DNA from: Nitrospira sp. | GTDB taxonomy: Bacteria; Nitrospirota; Nitrospiria; Nitrospirales; Nitrospiraceae | Length of the DNA stretch: 64,000 nucleotides | Direction of reading: 5' to 3' | NCBI GenBank assembly: GCA_024760525.1 | Contig: CP060499.1 | Span: forward strand, 2,356,001-2,420,000 | Shown here: positions 50,122 through 59,058 of the stretch, in pieces | Numbering within the stretch: position 1 is the stretch's first letter | How the letters are laid out: each line of letters begins with the position of its first letter | Translations under genes and position numbers: made by a program | Notes under the pieces: generated by a model | What the model was told of the DNA's origin: nothing | Database searches by the model: none | Seen by the model: the letters and a program-made list of their open reading frames with translations, nothing else

Positions 50122-51513
50122 CTAGCTCTCAGGTCGCATTTCCACATCCAGCAACTTGATCTTCCGGTGGAGATGGCTTCGCTCAATCTTGAGGTCCTCC
50201 GCGGTCCGTGAAATGTTCCAATGATGCTCTCGAAGCTTGCGGCTGATGTACTCCTTTTCAAACGCATTCCGGGCATCCCGGAGTGAGTCGAAGGGTTTTG
50301 CGAGGAGCGGATTCGCTGCTTGACCGGAGACGGGAACGACACCGGCGGTCCGTCCTTGCAACGACACGGCAACCTGCGAGGCCTCGATCACAAACCCCGG
50401 CACCATGATCATCAGCCGCTCGATCAGATTCCTCAATTCTCGAATATTGCCGGGCCATTCGTATTGCTGGAATACCGCCATCGCTTCCGGTGAAACTTCT
50501 TTCATCCGCAACCCTTGTTCCTCGGCATGCGCTTTCATGAAATGCTGCACCAAAGCCGGAATATCCTCCCGGCGCTCGCGGAGCGGAGGCACGATGATCG
50601 GAACCACGTTGAGCCGATAGTACAAATCTTCTCGAAATTGGCCCTTGCCGATTTCTTTTTCCAAGTCTTTATTGGAAGCCGCCAGCACCCGCACATCCAC
50701 CTTCATCAGCTTGGTGCCGCCGACCCGCGTAAACTGCTGCTCCTGCAAAGCCCGCAACACCTTTGCTTGGGTATTGAGACTCATGTCGCCGATTTCGTCG
50801 AGAAACAACGTGCCGCCGTCAGCCTGTTCGAATTGGCCGCGCTTCATCGACGTGGCGCCGGTGAAGGAGCCTTTTTCGTGCCCGAACAATTCGCTTTCGA
50901 TCAAGGTTTCCGGAATTGCAGCGCAATTGACGGCTACGAACGGATGATCCGATCTGCTGCTGTGCATATGGATGGCGCGGGCGACCAGTTCTTTTCCAGT
51001 CCCGTTCTCCCCTCCGATCAACACCCGGCTGTTCGTGGGTCCTGCCGTTTCGATGAGTTCACGCAGCCGCTGCATGACCTGGGAGTAGCCGACCAGCTCG
51101 AACTTTTGCTGGACCTTTGTCCGTAGAGTCCGATTCTCCTGCGCCAATCGGTATTGCTCCAGCGCGTGTTTGACACGGAGCGTGACGTTCTCCAAGGACA
51201 GCGGTTTCTCGATATAGTCGTATGCGCCGAGCTTGATCGCTTTCACCGCCGTTTCAATGGACCCATGCCCGGAAATCATCATGACCTGCGTGGTGGGGAC
51301 GAATTCCTTCACACGACGCAGCGTCTCCAGTCCGTCCATCACGGGCATCCAGATATCGAGGATCATAAGATCCGGCGGATCAGAGCCGCACATCTTCAGC
51401 GCTTCCACCCCATTGGCTGCCACGACGACCTCATACCCCTCGTCCTCCAGGATGCTTCGTAAAGACGTCCGAATCGCTTCTTCGTCGTCCACTATCAGAA
51501 TTGATGCCGACAT
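50122..51513 (-). CDS. ntrX: Sigma-54-dependent response regulator, NtrX/NtrC-like
   Basis: 463 residues. Receiver domain with Asp53 (LMILDIWMP), AAA+ domain with Walker A GGENGTGKE, the sigma-54 contact GSFTGA, Walker B TLFLDEIGD, and a C-terminal Fis-type helix-turn-helix (NISRTAEDLKIERSHLHRKIKLL). Activates sigma-54 promoters when phosphorylated. Follows the NtrY-like kinase by 94 bp on the same strand. The NtrX assignment rests on the pairing and the short helix-turn-helix; the controlled genes are unknown. Confidence 0.88.
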   Translation of the reverse strand: MSASILIVDDEEAIRTSLRSILEDEGYEVVVAANGVEALKMCGSDPPDLMILDIWMPVMDGLETLRRVKEFVPTTQVMMISGHGSIETAVKAIKLGAYDYIEKPLSLENVTLRVKHALEQYRLAQENRTLRTKVQQKFELVGYSQVMQRLRELIETAGPTNSRVLIGGENGTGKELVARAIHMHSSRSDHPFVAVNCAAIPETLIESELFGHEKGSFTGATSMKRGQFEQADGGTLFLDEIGDMSLNTQAKVLRALQEQQFTRVGGTKLMKVDVRVLAASNKDLEKEIGKGQFREDLYYRLNVVPIIVPPLRERREDIPALVQHFMKAHAEEQGLRMKEVSPEAMAVFQQYEWPGNIRELRNLIERLMIMVPGFVIEASQVAVSLQGRTAGVVPVSGQAANPLLAKPFDSLRDARNAFEKEYISRKLREHHWNISRTAEDLKIERSHLHRKIKLLDVEMRPES

Positions 51514-51607
51514 CTATCCTCCCTACTGCGTAAACCGCGATCGCTCTCACCTGACTCTCGACTGATCACGCCTTCTTTGCCGGTGAAAGACTGTGATCAC
51601 ATTCGCG

Positions 51608-53941
51608 TTACACCGGCAGATCGAATGTAAATACCGCCCCTTTAGGGTGATTGTTCCCGACCTGGATCTGACCTTCATGGTCCGTGATAATCCGGCGGAC
51701 GATCGCCAGGCCCAACCCAGTCCCTGTTTTCTTACGGGTAAAGTACGGCACGAACAGTCGCTCTTGGTCTTCAGGGGCAATTCCGGGCCCCTCATCCGCA
51801 ACAGTGACGACCGCGCGCCGGCGCTTCGTGTCATATTTCGTGGAGATCCACAGCCTCCCCTTTTGATTCATGGCTTGCACCGCGTTGTCGAAGAGATTGA
51901 CAAACACGCGCCTCAGCTGTTCCCGATCGAAATTGATGGGTGGCAGATCCTCATCCAGCTCGATCATCAACTCGATATCTTTCTGTGCCTCGCGATACAA
52001 CGTGACCACTTCGCGCAGGACATCGTGCAGAGATTGTCGTGTCATCTGCGGAACAGGCAGGCGGGCGAATTTTGAGAACTCGTCCAGCATCTCTTTCAGG
52101 CTTCCCACTTCATTGATGATGACGTTCGTCGCATCGTCGAACACCCGGTCAAGATCCGGTGACTTTTCGAAGAACTTCTTCCGCAATCGCTGGGCCGACA
52201 GTTGAATGGGCGTCAGTGGATTCTTGATTTCATGGGCGACGCGCTTCGCGACCTCCTGCCAGGCGGCGACTTTCTGGGCCTTGATCAACTCCGTCAGATC
52301 TTCGAAGACCAACACAAATCCCAGGTCTTTATTTCCCTCATCCCGCATACGGGAACCTTTCAAGCCGATCGTGATCAGCTTCCCCTGGATGTCCAATTGC
52401 CCTTCCAAATCCAGGCTGTCGCGCTCATCGGCCAACATACGATCATAGGCGGTCTGGAACAAGTCAAGCCCGAACTCTTTGAAGACATCATTGGCCGGCC
52501 GCTCTCTAAACCGATCGGCGGCCAACCCAAGAATACGCTCGGCCGATGGATTGAATGTGGTAATCGTTCCGCTCCTATCGATCGACAGGAGACCGGCGGC
52601 AATCGTATCCACGACCGTTTCAATATAGGCACGGCGGCGATCCAGCTCGACGTTGGTGTTCCGAAGCGTCAGGTTGGCCTCCTCAAGCTTGGATTTACTC
52701 CCCTGCAGATCCTGCGTCATCCGGTTAAACGACGCGATGAGCGTCCCGATCTCGTCGGTCGCCTTGGCATCGATCTGCACAGTGAGGTCGCCTTGGGCGA
52801 CAGCTTCCGTTGCCTCCGCCAACCGCTGAATCGGCACGGTAATACCGCGTGCCACATAGAACCCGAACCATGTCGCGCTGAAGAGGATCAAGACCGTCAC
52901 GACAGCCACGAACAGATAGGCCCCGGCCTTGATCGGGTTTTTCATCGCCTTGATCTGCTTGTACTCCGCATACTGCCGACCGATTCCCTCCATTTTGGTC
53001 AGCAGCGATTCAGGGACGTAGGTCTCAACGACGACGACCCCCTCCAACTCACCCTGTCTGCTTCCGGAGGCCACAGGGATCGCCGCGCGCACTAACCTCC
53101 CTGTCTGGGCTTCCTGAACCGAGGTAAATTCATGCTTGCCGTTAATCACCTGTAAGACCAGCTGACTGATCGGCAGATCCAGCACCCCGGCCGGAACCTC
53201 ACTATCGAGCGCCTTTGTGAGCGTCTCCATCTTGCTCGAAAAGACCTCGATCCCTGCGACACCGTATTCCATACGTTTTCGAGCCATCGCGGCAATCAGA
53301 AGATCGCGCTGCACCGGGGTCAGCATGTCCTCGCGGAACAATTCCTGCGCAATCGCCCGTGCGCTGTTGACCGCGAGCGCGACATGCCCCGCATGCTGAA
53401 GGCGAGCCACCTCATAGGAGTCTTTCATGACCTTCTCGATGTGCTCGCTGAACCACACATCGACCGCTTTGTTGACAAGGCCGCTCGCCACGAATGCCAG
53501 TAATACGGTGGGAATCAAGGAGAACCCGATAAATGCCGCGATGAGCTTTGTGCGAAACCCTGACCCGACGAGCTTGTGCCGGCGTTCGAAATAGGCCTTG
53601 ATGAGGTTCCTTGACAGCAAGAGCGTCAAGACGACGAATCCGATCAGATCCAAATTGAGCAGAAGAAGGACAAAGGCATAACTGGTCGTCGGCAAGAATG
53701 AGCCGGTCTCGTCGACACCCGGAACGACAATCCGCCAGTAATACAGCGTGAGCGCCAAGCAGGGGATCAGAAGGATCAGGACGATCCACACCGGGCGAAG
53801 GTGGAGTTTTTTGCGGTCAGGTTGCTTGGGGATGTCAGCCGAAGAATTGCGCGGTTTACTGCCGAGAGCGACAGGTTGGACATCGCCGGCCGCGTCTGAG
53901 GCGGGCTCTAACGCACGTATGGGACGGTTCGGCTCAGGCAT
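51608..53941 (-). CDS. ntrY: NtrY-like sensor histidine kinase
   Basis: 777 residues. Three N-terminal hydrophobic helices (PVWIVLILLIPCLALTLYYW, YAFVLLLLNLDLIGFVVLTLLL, KLIAAFIGFSLIPTVLLAFV), an extracytoplasmic sensor region, a fourth helix, a HAMP domain (ITVPIQRLAEATEAVAQGDLTV), a PAS domain, HisKA with His570 in VAHEIKNPLTPIQLSAQRLRK, and an HATPase domain (FVNLFDNAVQAM, VADEGPGI, GTGLGLAI). This is the NtrY layout. Pairs with the regulator downstream. Confidence 0.9.
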   Translation of the reverse strand: MPEPNRPIRALEPASDAAGDVQPVALGSKPRNSSADIPKQPDRKKLHLRPVWIVLILLIPCLALTLYYWRIVVPGVDETGSFLPTTSYAFVLLLLNLDLIGFVVLTLLLSRNLIKAYFERRHKLVGSGFRTKLIAAFIGFSLIPTVLLAFVASGLVNKAVDVWFSEHIEKVMKDSYEVARLQHAGHVALAVNSARAIAQELFREDMLTPVQRDLLIAAMARKRMEYGVAGIEVFSSKMETLTKALDSEVPAGVLDLPISQLVLQVINGKHEFTSVQEAQTGRLVRAAIPVASGSRQGELEGVVVVETYVPESLLTKMEGIGRQYAEYKQIKAMKNPIKAGAYLFVAVVTVLILFSATWFGFYVARGITVPIQRLAEATEAVAQGDLTVQIDAKATDEIGTLIASFNRMTQDLQGSKSKLEEANLTLRNTNVELDRRRAYIETVVDTIAAGLLSIDRSGTITTFNPSAERILGLAADRFRERPANDVFKEFGLDLFQTAYDRMLADERDSLDLEGQLDIQGKLITIGLKGSRMRDEGNKDLGFVLVFEDLTELIKAQKVAAWQEVAKRVAHEIKNPLTPIQLSAQRLRKKFFEKSPDLDRVFDDATNVIINEVGSLKEMLDEFSKFARLPVPQMTRQSLHDVLREVVTLYREAQKDIELMIELDEDLPPINFDREQLRRVFVNLFDNAVQAMNQKGRLWISTKYDTKRRRAVVTVADEGPGIAPEDQERLFVPYFTRKKTGTGLGLAIVRRIITDHEGQIQVGNNHPKGAVFTFDLPV

Positions 53942-54075
53942 TCGCTCGCCTTCCGCGCATGGTCAACCCGAACAACGGCAGCCCCTAACACTATAGCCGA
54001 CTCACAGAGCAGTCTCAAAGTCCGCGCAGAGATCGCGGAATTTCAGCGAGTGGGGGAAGGCCCAACAACGGGATG

Positions 54076-54468
54076 TTACTTCGGCGAGGCCAGCGTCACA
54101 TACTTCATGCGAAGGGCATAGAGCATATCGCGCAGGACCGCCTGCTCTTCAGGGGTCAGATTGCCCTTGGTCTTGTCTTCCAAGACGGACAACAGATCGA
54201 TGATTTCTTTGGCTTGGGGGAGGTTGACGGGAATCGGCGCTTGCTGAGGATCCAGTTGCTCGCCCATGAGCATGAGCGACGACGAGCCCAATGAGATCAC
54301 AAAGGATGAAAACGTGACGGGAAATGCCGGAGCCGTCTGGGCTGATTCGGTCTGTGCTGCGGCGGGAGGTTTCGATTCTTGTGGAGTCGACGATGCAGGC
54401 GGCGAAGCCTCGGTCCCTCCACTCGCCCGCCGATCCCGAATGATGAACCCCTGCTCCTCTTCAACCAT
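54076..54468 (-). CDS. DUF1844 domain protein
   Basis: 130 residues from the ATG at 54468, after GAGAGGG. An Ala/Pro-rich linker (about 15-45) precedes the DUF1844 domain: FPVTFSSFVISLGSSSLMLMGE and PVNLPQAKEIIDLLSVLEDKTKGNLTPEEQAVLRDMLYALRMKYV. Function unknown, widespread in Deltaproteobacteria-like and Nitrospirota genomes by my recollection. Lies upstream of ntrY on the same strand with a 134-bp gap. Confidence 0.85.
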   Translation of the reverse strand: MVEEEQGFIIRDRRASGGTEASPPASSTPQESKPPAAAQTESAQTAPAFPVTFSSFVISLGSSSLMLMGEQLDPQQAPIPVNLPQAKEIIDLLSVLEDKTKGNLTPEEQAVLRDMLYALRMKYVTLASPK

Positions 54469-54560
54469 TCGTATCCCTCTCGTTGAGCCGCTCCCACACG
54501 TGTCTGGACGCTGGCGGTACCCTACCATAGGGTCTATTTGGTCGCAAGCCGTCACCGAGA

Positions 54561-54588
54561 TTGAAGAAGCCGTCAGACTCGGTATAGA
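54561..54588 (+). promoter_or_regulatory. Candidate promoter for mazG
   Basis: TTGAAG (54561-54566), a 16-bp spacer, and TATAGA (54583-54588), about 50 bp before the mazG ATG. Confidence 0.4.
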
Positions 54589-54640
54589 GTGACACATCCT
54601 CGGCACGGCGGCAGACGACCGAAAGGGGGATTCACACTCG

Positions 54641-55528
54641 ATGTCGACACGATTTACCAAAGTGGTTGAGCTCATGGCTGCGTTGCGCGCGCAAGACGGA
54701 TGCCCGTGGGATCGGAAGCAAACCCATGAGTCACTGAAACCATACCTGCTCGAAGAAACATACGAAGTCCTTGAGACGATCGATCAGCATGACGTGCAGA
54801 AGTTACGTGAGGAACTTGGGGATGTTCTCCTGCAAGTCATCTTCCATAGCCAGATAGCCGCTGAAGCCGGGACGTTTACCGTCGACGATGTGCTCGACAC
54901 GCTCGCCACGAAGTTGATCCGCAGACATCCCCATGTCTTCGGCACCGGCGACCAGGCGGGACGCGCGGCGAATAGCGAGCAAGTTCTGGCCCAATGGGAG
55001 GAAATCAAGCGCGCAGAACGCGAAGCCGCCGGCCACACGGCGTCAGCCTTAGCAGGAGTGCCGAAAACGTTGCCGGCGTTGTTGCGGGCCTATCAGATTC
55101 AAGCCCGAGCGGCACGAGTCGGCTTCGATTGGCCACAGAACGATGCGGGGCTGGAACAGATCATCGGAAAAATTCTCGAGGAAATCGGCGAACTGCGTGA
55201 GGCGCTGGCGTCGAATCGAGCGAGCGTGAACGCGGGTTCCGACCGGCAGGGCTCCCGCGAGGAGGTTGAGGCTGAGCTCGGGGATCTGCTGTTTTCTCTG
55301 GTCAACCTCGCCCGCTTTCTCAAGTCGAATCCTGAAGACGCGCTGCGCCGGGCGACGAATCGCTTCATCGATCGCTTCCATCTCGTGGAAACGCAAGCTG
55401 AAGCGAAAGGCCGATCGTTGACGGACATGACCTTAGCCGAGATGGATGAGCTGTGGGAGGAAGCCAAACGCCGGTTGCAGAGCCCTCATCGAGATACCAC
55501 ACCGCAGGTCGGCGATCGCACACTATGA
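54641..55528 (+). CDS. mazG: Nucleoside triphosphate pyrophosphohydrolase MazG
   Basis: 295 residues with two MazG domains. The first has EETYEVLETIDQHD-x-LREELGDVLLQVIFHSQIA, the second EEIGELREALASNRASV and EVEAELGDLLFSLVNLARFL. CPWDRKQTHESLKPYLLEET is the typical start. Hydrolyses NTPs to NMP and PPi, cleaning aberrant nucleotides and possibly affecting ppGpp. Its stop overlaps the next gene's start (ATGA). Confidence 0.94.
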   Translation: MSTRFTKVVELMAALRAQDGCPWDRKQTHESLKPYLLEETYEVLETIDQHDVQKLREELGDVLLQVIFHSQIAAEAGTFTVDDVLDTLATKLIRRHPHVFGTGDQAGRAANSEQVLAQWEEIKRAEREAAGHTASALAGVPKTLPALLRAYQIQARAARVGFDWPQNDAGLEQIIGKILEEIGELREALASNRASVNAGSDRQGSREEVEAELGDLLFSLVNLARFLKSNPEDALRRATNRFIDRFHLVETQAEAKGRSLTDMTLAEMDELWEEAKRRLQSPHRDTTPQVGDRTL

Positions 55529-56142
55529 GCAAGAACCAAGAACCGTACGAAGAAGGGAAGCGTGCCGGAGCCCATCCGCTGCTGGTGGTATTCGGCATCC
55601 TCATCGGATTGTGGTTGTTTGTCGCGCTGATCGTCCCCAGTTCGAGAAACAAACAGGCAACCGGCACTGAAGGTCCCAATGTCTCGGCCATCGAAGACCC
55701 CGAAGCCGCTCCCGTCATGTTCAAAGTCCAAACGACAATCCTGGATATGAACACCGTGGGTCTGGTGGTTCCTGGTCAGGCAACGGATAGTCAAATTGTC
55801 GCCCTGTTGAAACGCCTCAAGGAAGCGCGACTGAAAGGGACGCTTGGCGAACAGCTCCCCGCCACGACACCCGGTCACAAGCTTGGGGACCATGCCATTG
55901 CGGACATCTATATCTTTGGGGACAAACAGTTCGCGGAAGCAGAGACGATCCGCACGCTGGCACGAGGGGCCCATGCTCCCGGCACCCTCTACCCGAATGC
56001 GATCCCGTTCGAGGTGGCAATGGAACAAGTCCGTGGTTATTACCGCATCGACCTGAATGATACCGGCAGTCCGGACAAGGGATCGCTTGGGTTTGCGGAC
56101 GAATCAGGCGTGCACTCAAAACAGTATAGAAGAATCTTTTAG
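55525..56142 (+). CDS. Membrane-anchored protein of unknown function
   Basis: 205 residues from the ATG at 55525, overlapping the mazG stop. One hydrophobic helix (HPLLVVFGILIGLWLFVALIV) near the N-terminus anchors a soluble domain with FKVQTTILDMNTVGLVVPGQATDSQIVALLKRLKEAR, HAIADIYIFGDKQFAEAETIRTLARGA and YRIDLNDTG. No family recognised. Coupling to mazG suggests coexpression but not necessarily shared function. Confidence 0.72.
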   Translation: MSKNQEPYEEGKRAGAHPLLVVFGILIGLWLFVALIVPSSRNKQATGTEGPNVSAIEDPEAAPVMFKVQTTILDMNTVGLVVPGQATDSQIVALLKRLKEARLKGTLGEQLPATTPGHKLGDHAIADIYIFGDKQFAEAETIRTLARGAHAPGTLYPNAIPFEVAMEQVRGYYRIDLNDTGSPDKGSLGFADESGVHSKQYRRIF

Positions 56143-56178
56143 CGGATCAGCGAGCGAGGATATTGCGCGTAGGGATAG

Positions 56179-56595
56179 CTAAATTCCCACACGCCTTTTG
56201 ACATCCTGCCGGACAGCGGCTTGATCCGATTCAAATAACGTCTCCAGTTTTGGGAACAAGTGGGTGAGCGACCCGACAAACGGGGCCAGCAACACATCAC
56301 GTCGTTCCGCCAACAGTCCCTCCTCCTCAGCGACCCGTATCTTCCAGTCGGCAATCTTCTTGGAAAGAATGTTACTCACCAGCAGCTGCTGACCGGGTGA
56401 ACCGCTCACCACTCCGAGGAGCCGCTTCTTCACCACCTCCAGCTCATCCGGTATGGAAATCTTCACGCGCACACCATGCGGCGTCGCCCAGGTCGACCGT
56501 TGAATCGAGTAGTCGTATGAAAAGACCGGCTCCCTTGGCTCACGAAATGGGCCGCTGACGTCCAAGATGGTGAGGGTGCTCTCGGTTGATCGCAT
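56179..56595 (-). CDS. Soluble protein of unknown function
   Basis: 138 residues from the ATG at 56595; a GTG at 56625 would add ten. Charged, with a beta-rich front (FSYDYSIQRSTWATPHGVRVKISIPDE) and a helical rear (LSKKIADWKIRVAEEEGLLAERR). No domain recognised. Convergent with the preceding gene. Confidence 0.6.
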   Translation of the reverse strand: MRSTESTLTILDVSGPFREPREPVFSYDYSIQRSTWATPHGVRVKISIPDELEVVKKRLLGVVSGSPGQQLLVSNILSKKIADWKIRVAEEEGLLAERRDVLLAPFVGSLTHLFPKLETLFESDQAAVRQDVKRRVGI

Positions 56596-56752
56596 AATTT
56601 CGGCGCCTTTCCAAGGGTGAAACACGCGCGTTTCAATCCGTACTATAAAAGCTTGCAGTTGGGTAGAACAAGGGGCTATCTATAGAGACGCTGAGACGGC
56701 CGACATGATCAGCTTCAGCACCGGCCGGGCCTTAACGGAAACCAGAGCGCCT

Positions 56753-56781
56753 GAGACAGCTTTCTGACACCTTGATATACT
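56753..56781 (+). promoter_or_regulatory. Candidate promoter for the Sel1 protein gene
   Basis: GAGACA (56753-56758), a 17-bp spacer and TATACT (56776-56781), 29 bp before the ATG at 56810. Confidence 0.4.
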
Positions 56782-56809
56782 TCGATTGAGCGTTGCTCTG
56801 AGAGGAGGT

Positions 56810-57628
56810 ATGGCCAAGAAAGGCTATCCTGGACTTGTAGTCGTACCTCCCAGCGATCGGTCGATCTTACGACGTCGATTGGTTCGTTGGGGGCTCCTCA
56901 TTATCGCTGTGATCTGGATCATCTCGACGGTCACGGTATGGCCCCCCACGTTCGACAATACGGACTGCCAAGCCGGTCCCGACGGGGAACATTCGGGTAA
57001 TCCCTCCGAGAAATGCGGCCCGCCGAATCAATCAGCCACGGAAGCAGCGCCTCATCAAGAAGAGTTCAGCCTCACGCAAGTATCACAGGCCGAAGGTCTG
57101 ACTGAGACACCAAACACCATTCCTACTCCTACGCCAACTCCACATGTCGATCAGTCCGCGACGCGGCCGGCTTCCAGCCAAAACTCCAAGACCAGCCCCT
57201 CCGTTCCATCTGGTCTCCCCCCGGATCGGACCATGGCGCCTTCGGGTAATCAGAGATCGCCGGCAAGTCTACCGACGGGGAAGTCGGCGCCGAATCCGGA
57301 TGTCGATGCTCAGCTCGCCGAACAGGGCGATGCATTTGCCCAATATCGTCTTGGACGTTTTTATGCACAACGGAATGGACCGCAAGCGCCCGAGTCCGTA
57401 ACCTGGTACAGGAAAGCTTCAAACGGTCTCCAGCGCTTGGCCGAAACCGGCAACGGACAAGCGATGTATGTTCTCGGCGTCATGTATGCCTACGGACGCG
57501 GAGTGGCAAGAAATACGGAACAGGCGCGGCACTGGCTGACCCAGGCTGTTGAACGGAAGATTACCGCGGCTCAGCCGGTCCTTGCGAGTTTGGACGAGGA
57601 TCAGACTTCTGATCCAAGCCGCAGATGA
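56810..57628 (+). CDS. Membrane-anchored protein with Sel1 repeats
   Basis: 272 residues from the ATG at 56810; a TTG at 56786 is the longer alternative. One N-terminal hydrophobic helix (WGLLIIAVIWIISTVTVW) is followed by a long Pro/Ser/Thr-rich linker (about 50-170) and C-terminal Sel1-type repeats (AFAQYRLGRFYAQRNGPQAPESVTWYRKAS, AMYVLGVMYAYGRGVARNTEQARHWLTQA). Probably exposes a protein-binding solenoid to the periplasm. Related in repeat type to the lipoproteins at 24570 and 25410. Confidence 0.82.
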   Translation: MAKKGYPGLVVVPPSDRSILRRRLVRWGLLIIAVIWIISTVTVWPPTFDNTDCQAGPDGEHSGNPSEKCGPPNQSATEAAPHQEEFSLTQVSQAEGLTETPNTIPTPTPTPHVDQSATRPASSQNSKTSPSVPSGLPPDRTMAPSGNQRSPASLPTGKSAPNPDVDAQLAEQGDAFAQYRLGRFYAQRNGPQAPESVTWYRKASNGLQRLAETGNGQAMYVLGVMYAYGRGVARNTEQARHWLTQAVERKITAAQPVLASLDEDQTSDPSRR

Positions 57629-57984
57629 GCGAAGAAATCCAACCGGTGATAGTGAAACAATCGGTCCGGATGGTGCACTCCACCACCCAGACCCTTACCG
57701 TTAAATCCGGAAGGTTGTTTTACTCATTGTTGCCCGTGACACACGTACCCTCCCCGTTTGATGTTTGACCATTGAACTATTGCCGAAGCAAAACCGGGCT
57801 GCATTCCGGCAGATGAAGTCACAATTCATCGTGCTGTCTGCTCAAGCGCCCTCCGACACAATACGTCGCCGACACCATCGTTTGCTTCTTTCCACTTTCC
57901 TGTGTTTCGAACCGATGCAGACTCGTACAGCAGCATTGATACCAAACCGACCGCGGCTTGTTGCGTCTATCGATGTGACCCCGT
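57629..57984. other. 356-bp stretch without a recognised feature
   Basis: No convincing coding sequence, repeat or RNA gene is seen between the Sel1 protein gene and the flavin reductase gene. Confidence 0.5.
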
Positions 57985-58728
57985 ATGATGCGTTCCATCA
58001 TGGAATCTGTCACCCGGATCAAGACGAAAACGCCGAGTCCGTACAGGCTGACGGCGATCGAGATCGACACGCATGACACAAAGACCTTCCGGTTCGAACT
58101 CCCCACCGATGCGACGCTGGATATGCTGCCCGGCGACTTTCTCTACGTCCATGCGACGATCAACGAAAAAGCCCTCAAACGGCCGTATACGCCGTCCTCG
58201 CTGCCCGGTACGACCGGCTTCTTCGAACTGACCGTCAAGCGTTACGAAACCGGCCTCGTCTCCAAGTTTCTCCATGATCGGGGAATCGGAGACAGCATCC
58301 TGATAAGCGGACCGAACCCGGGCGGCCATTGGGTGGACGGCATGGCAAAACGAGTGGGATTCGTGGCCGGAGGCACCGGCATCACGCCGATGATTTCCAT
58401 CATTCGCTGGATTCTTACCAAAAAGATCGATGCAGAGTTATTCCTGCTCTTCGCCAACAAAACAGAATCGGACATTATCTTTCGACGGGAGTGGGAGCGA
58501 GCTCTCCGGGACTATCCGAACTTTCATTGCCACCACGTGTTGGAACAGCCCCCGCCCGGATGGTCGGGTAGCTCAGGCCGACTTACCCGTGACATCCTGC
58601 GCCGACACCTTCCCGCTCCCGATGCCGACACCCGCATTTTCCTCTGCGGTCCCCCTCCGATGGTCGACTCTCTGGAAGCGACACTTAAAGAACTCGGTTA
58701 TCCTGAGCAGACCGTGATCCTTCCCTGA
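57985..58728 (+). CDS. Ferredoxin/flavodoxin-NAD(P)H reductase-like flavoprotein
   Basis: 247 residues from the ATG at 57985 (another at 58000). FAD-binding front with GDFLYVHATINEKALKRPYTPSS, then the nucleotide-binding half with FVAGGTGITPMISIIRW, LLFANKTESDIIFRREWE and FLCGPPPMVDSLEATLKELG. The order matches FNR/cytochrome-b5-reductase type modules that shuttle electrons between NAD(P)H and an acceptor. No iron-sulfur domain is attached, so a separate ferredoxin or heme partner is expected. Confidence 0.88.
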   Translation: MMRSIMESVTRIKTKTPSPYRLTAIEIDTHDTKTFRFELPTDATLDMLPGDFLYVHATINEKALKRPYTPSSLPGTTGFFELTVKRYETGLVSKFLHDRGIGDSILISGPNPGGHWVDGMAKRVGFVAGGTGITPMISIIRWILTKKIDAELFLLFANKTESDIIFRREWERALRDYPNFHCHHVLEQPPPGWSGSSGRLTRDILRRHLPAPDADTRIFLCGPPPMVDSLEATLKELGYPEQTVILP

Positions 58729-59058
58729 TAGACAACCCTCATAAGCGACGATCGTCAGTCGTACTGGCGCAATATTACTCAGTGAGCGCCTTTTCACGTG
58801 GGGAATTTTGCCTCAGATGCTTCCAGTGTTCATCTGTACTGTCTCCGGAACCTCTTGAATTTGCATGAGACCTATCTGGCATATTCTTCGTAAAGGTCAA
58901 TCAAAATCATACCTTGGAGTTCTCAGGGTACTGGAGCGTTCTCAGCGCCTGCTTCCACCGGATATATCAATAGAATACGCGTGTTCCATAATCGAAACTC
59001 CGGCAATACACGCATTCGATTGGGAATTCATGATGGTCACAGCCCAAAGGAGGTCATG
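58729..59058. other. 330-bp stretch without a recognised gene
   Basis: Contains only the 5' leader of the cyclopropane fatty acid synthase gene. A TTGAAT near 58850 followed by a TA-rich block is not a convincing promoter. Confidence 0.4.

Noticed and set aside
52202..53095. 297-codon plus-strand frame inside the NtrY-like kinase
   Set aside because: Antisense shadow of a well-supported multi-domain kinase; no start signals.
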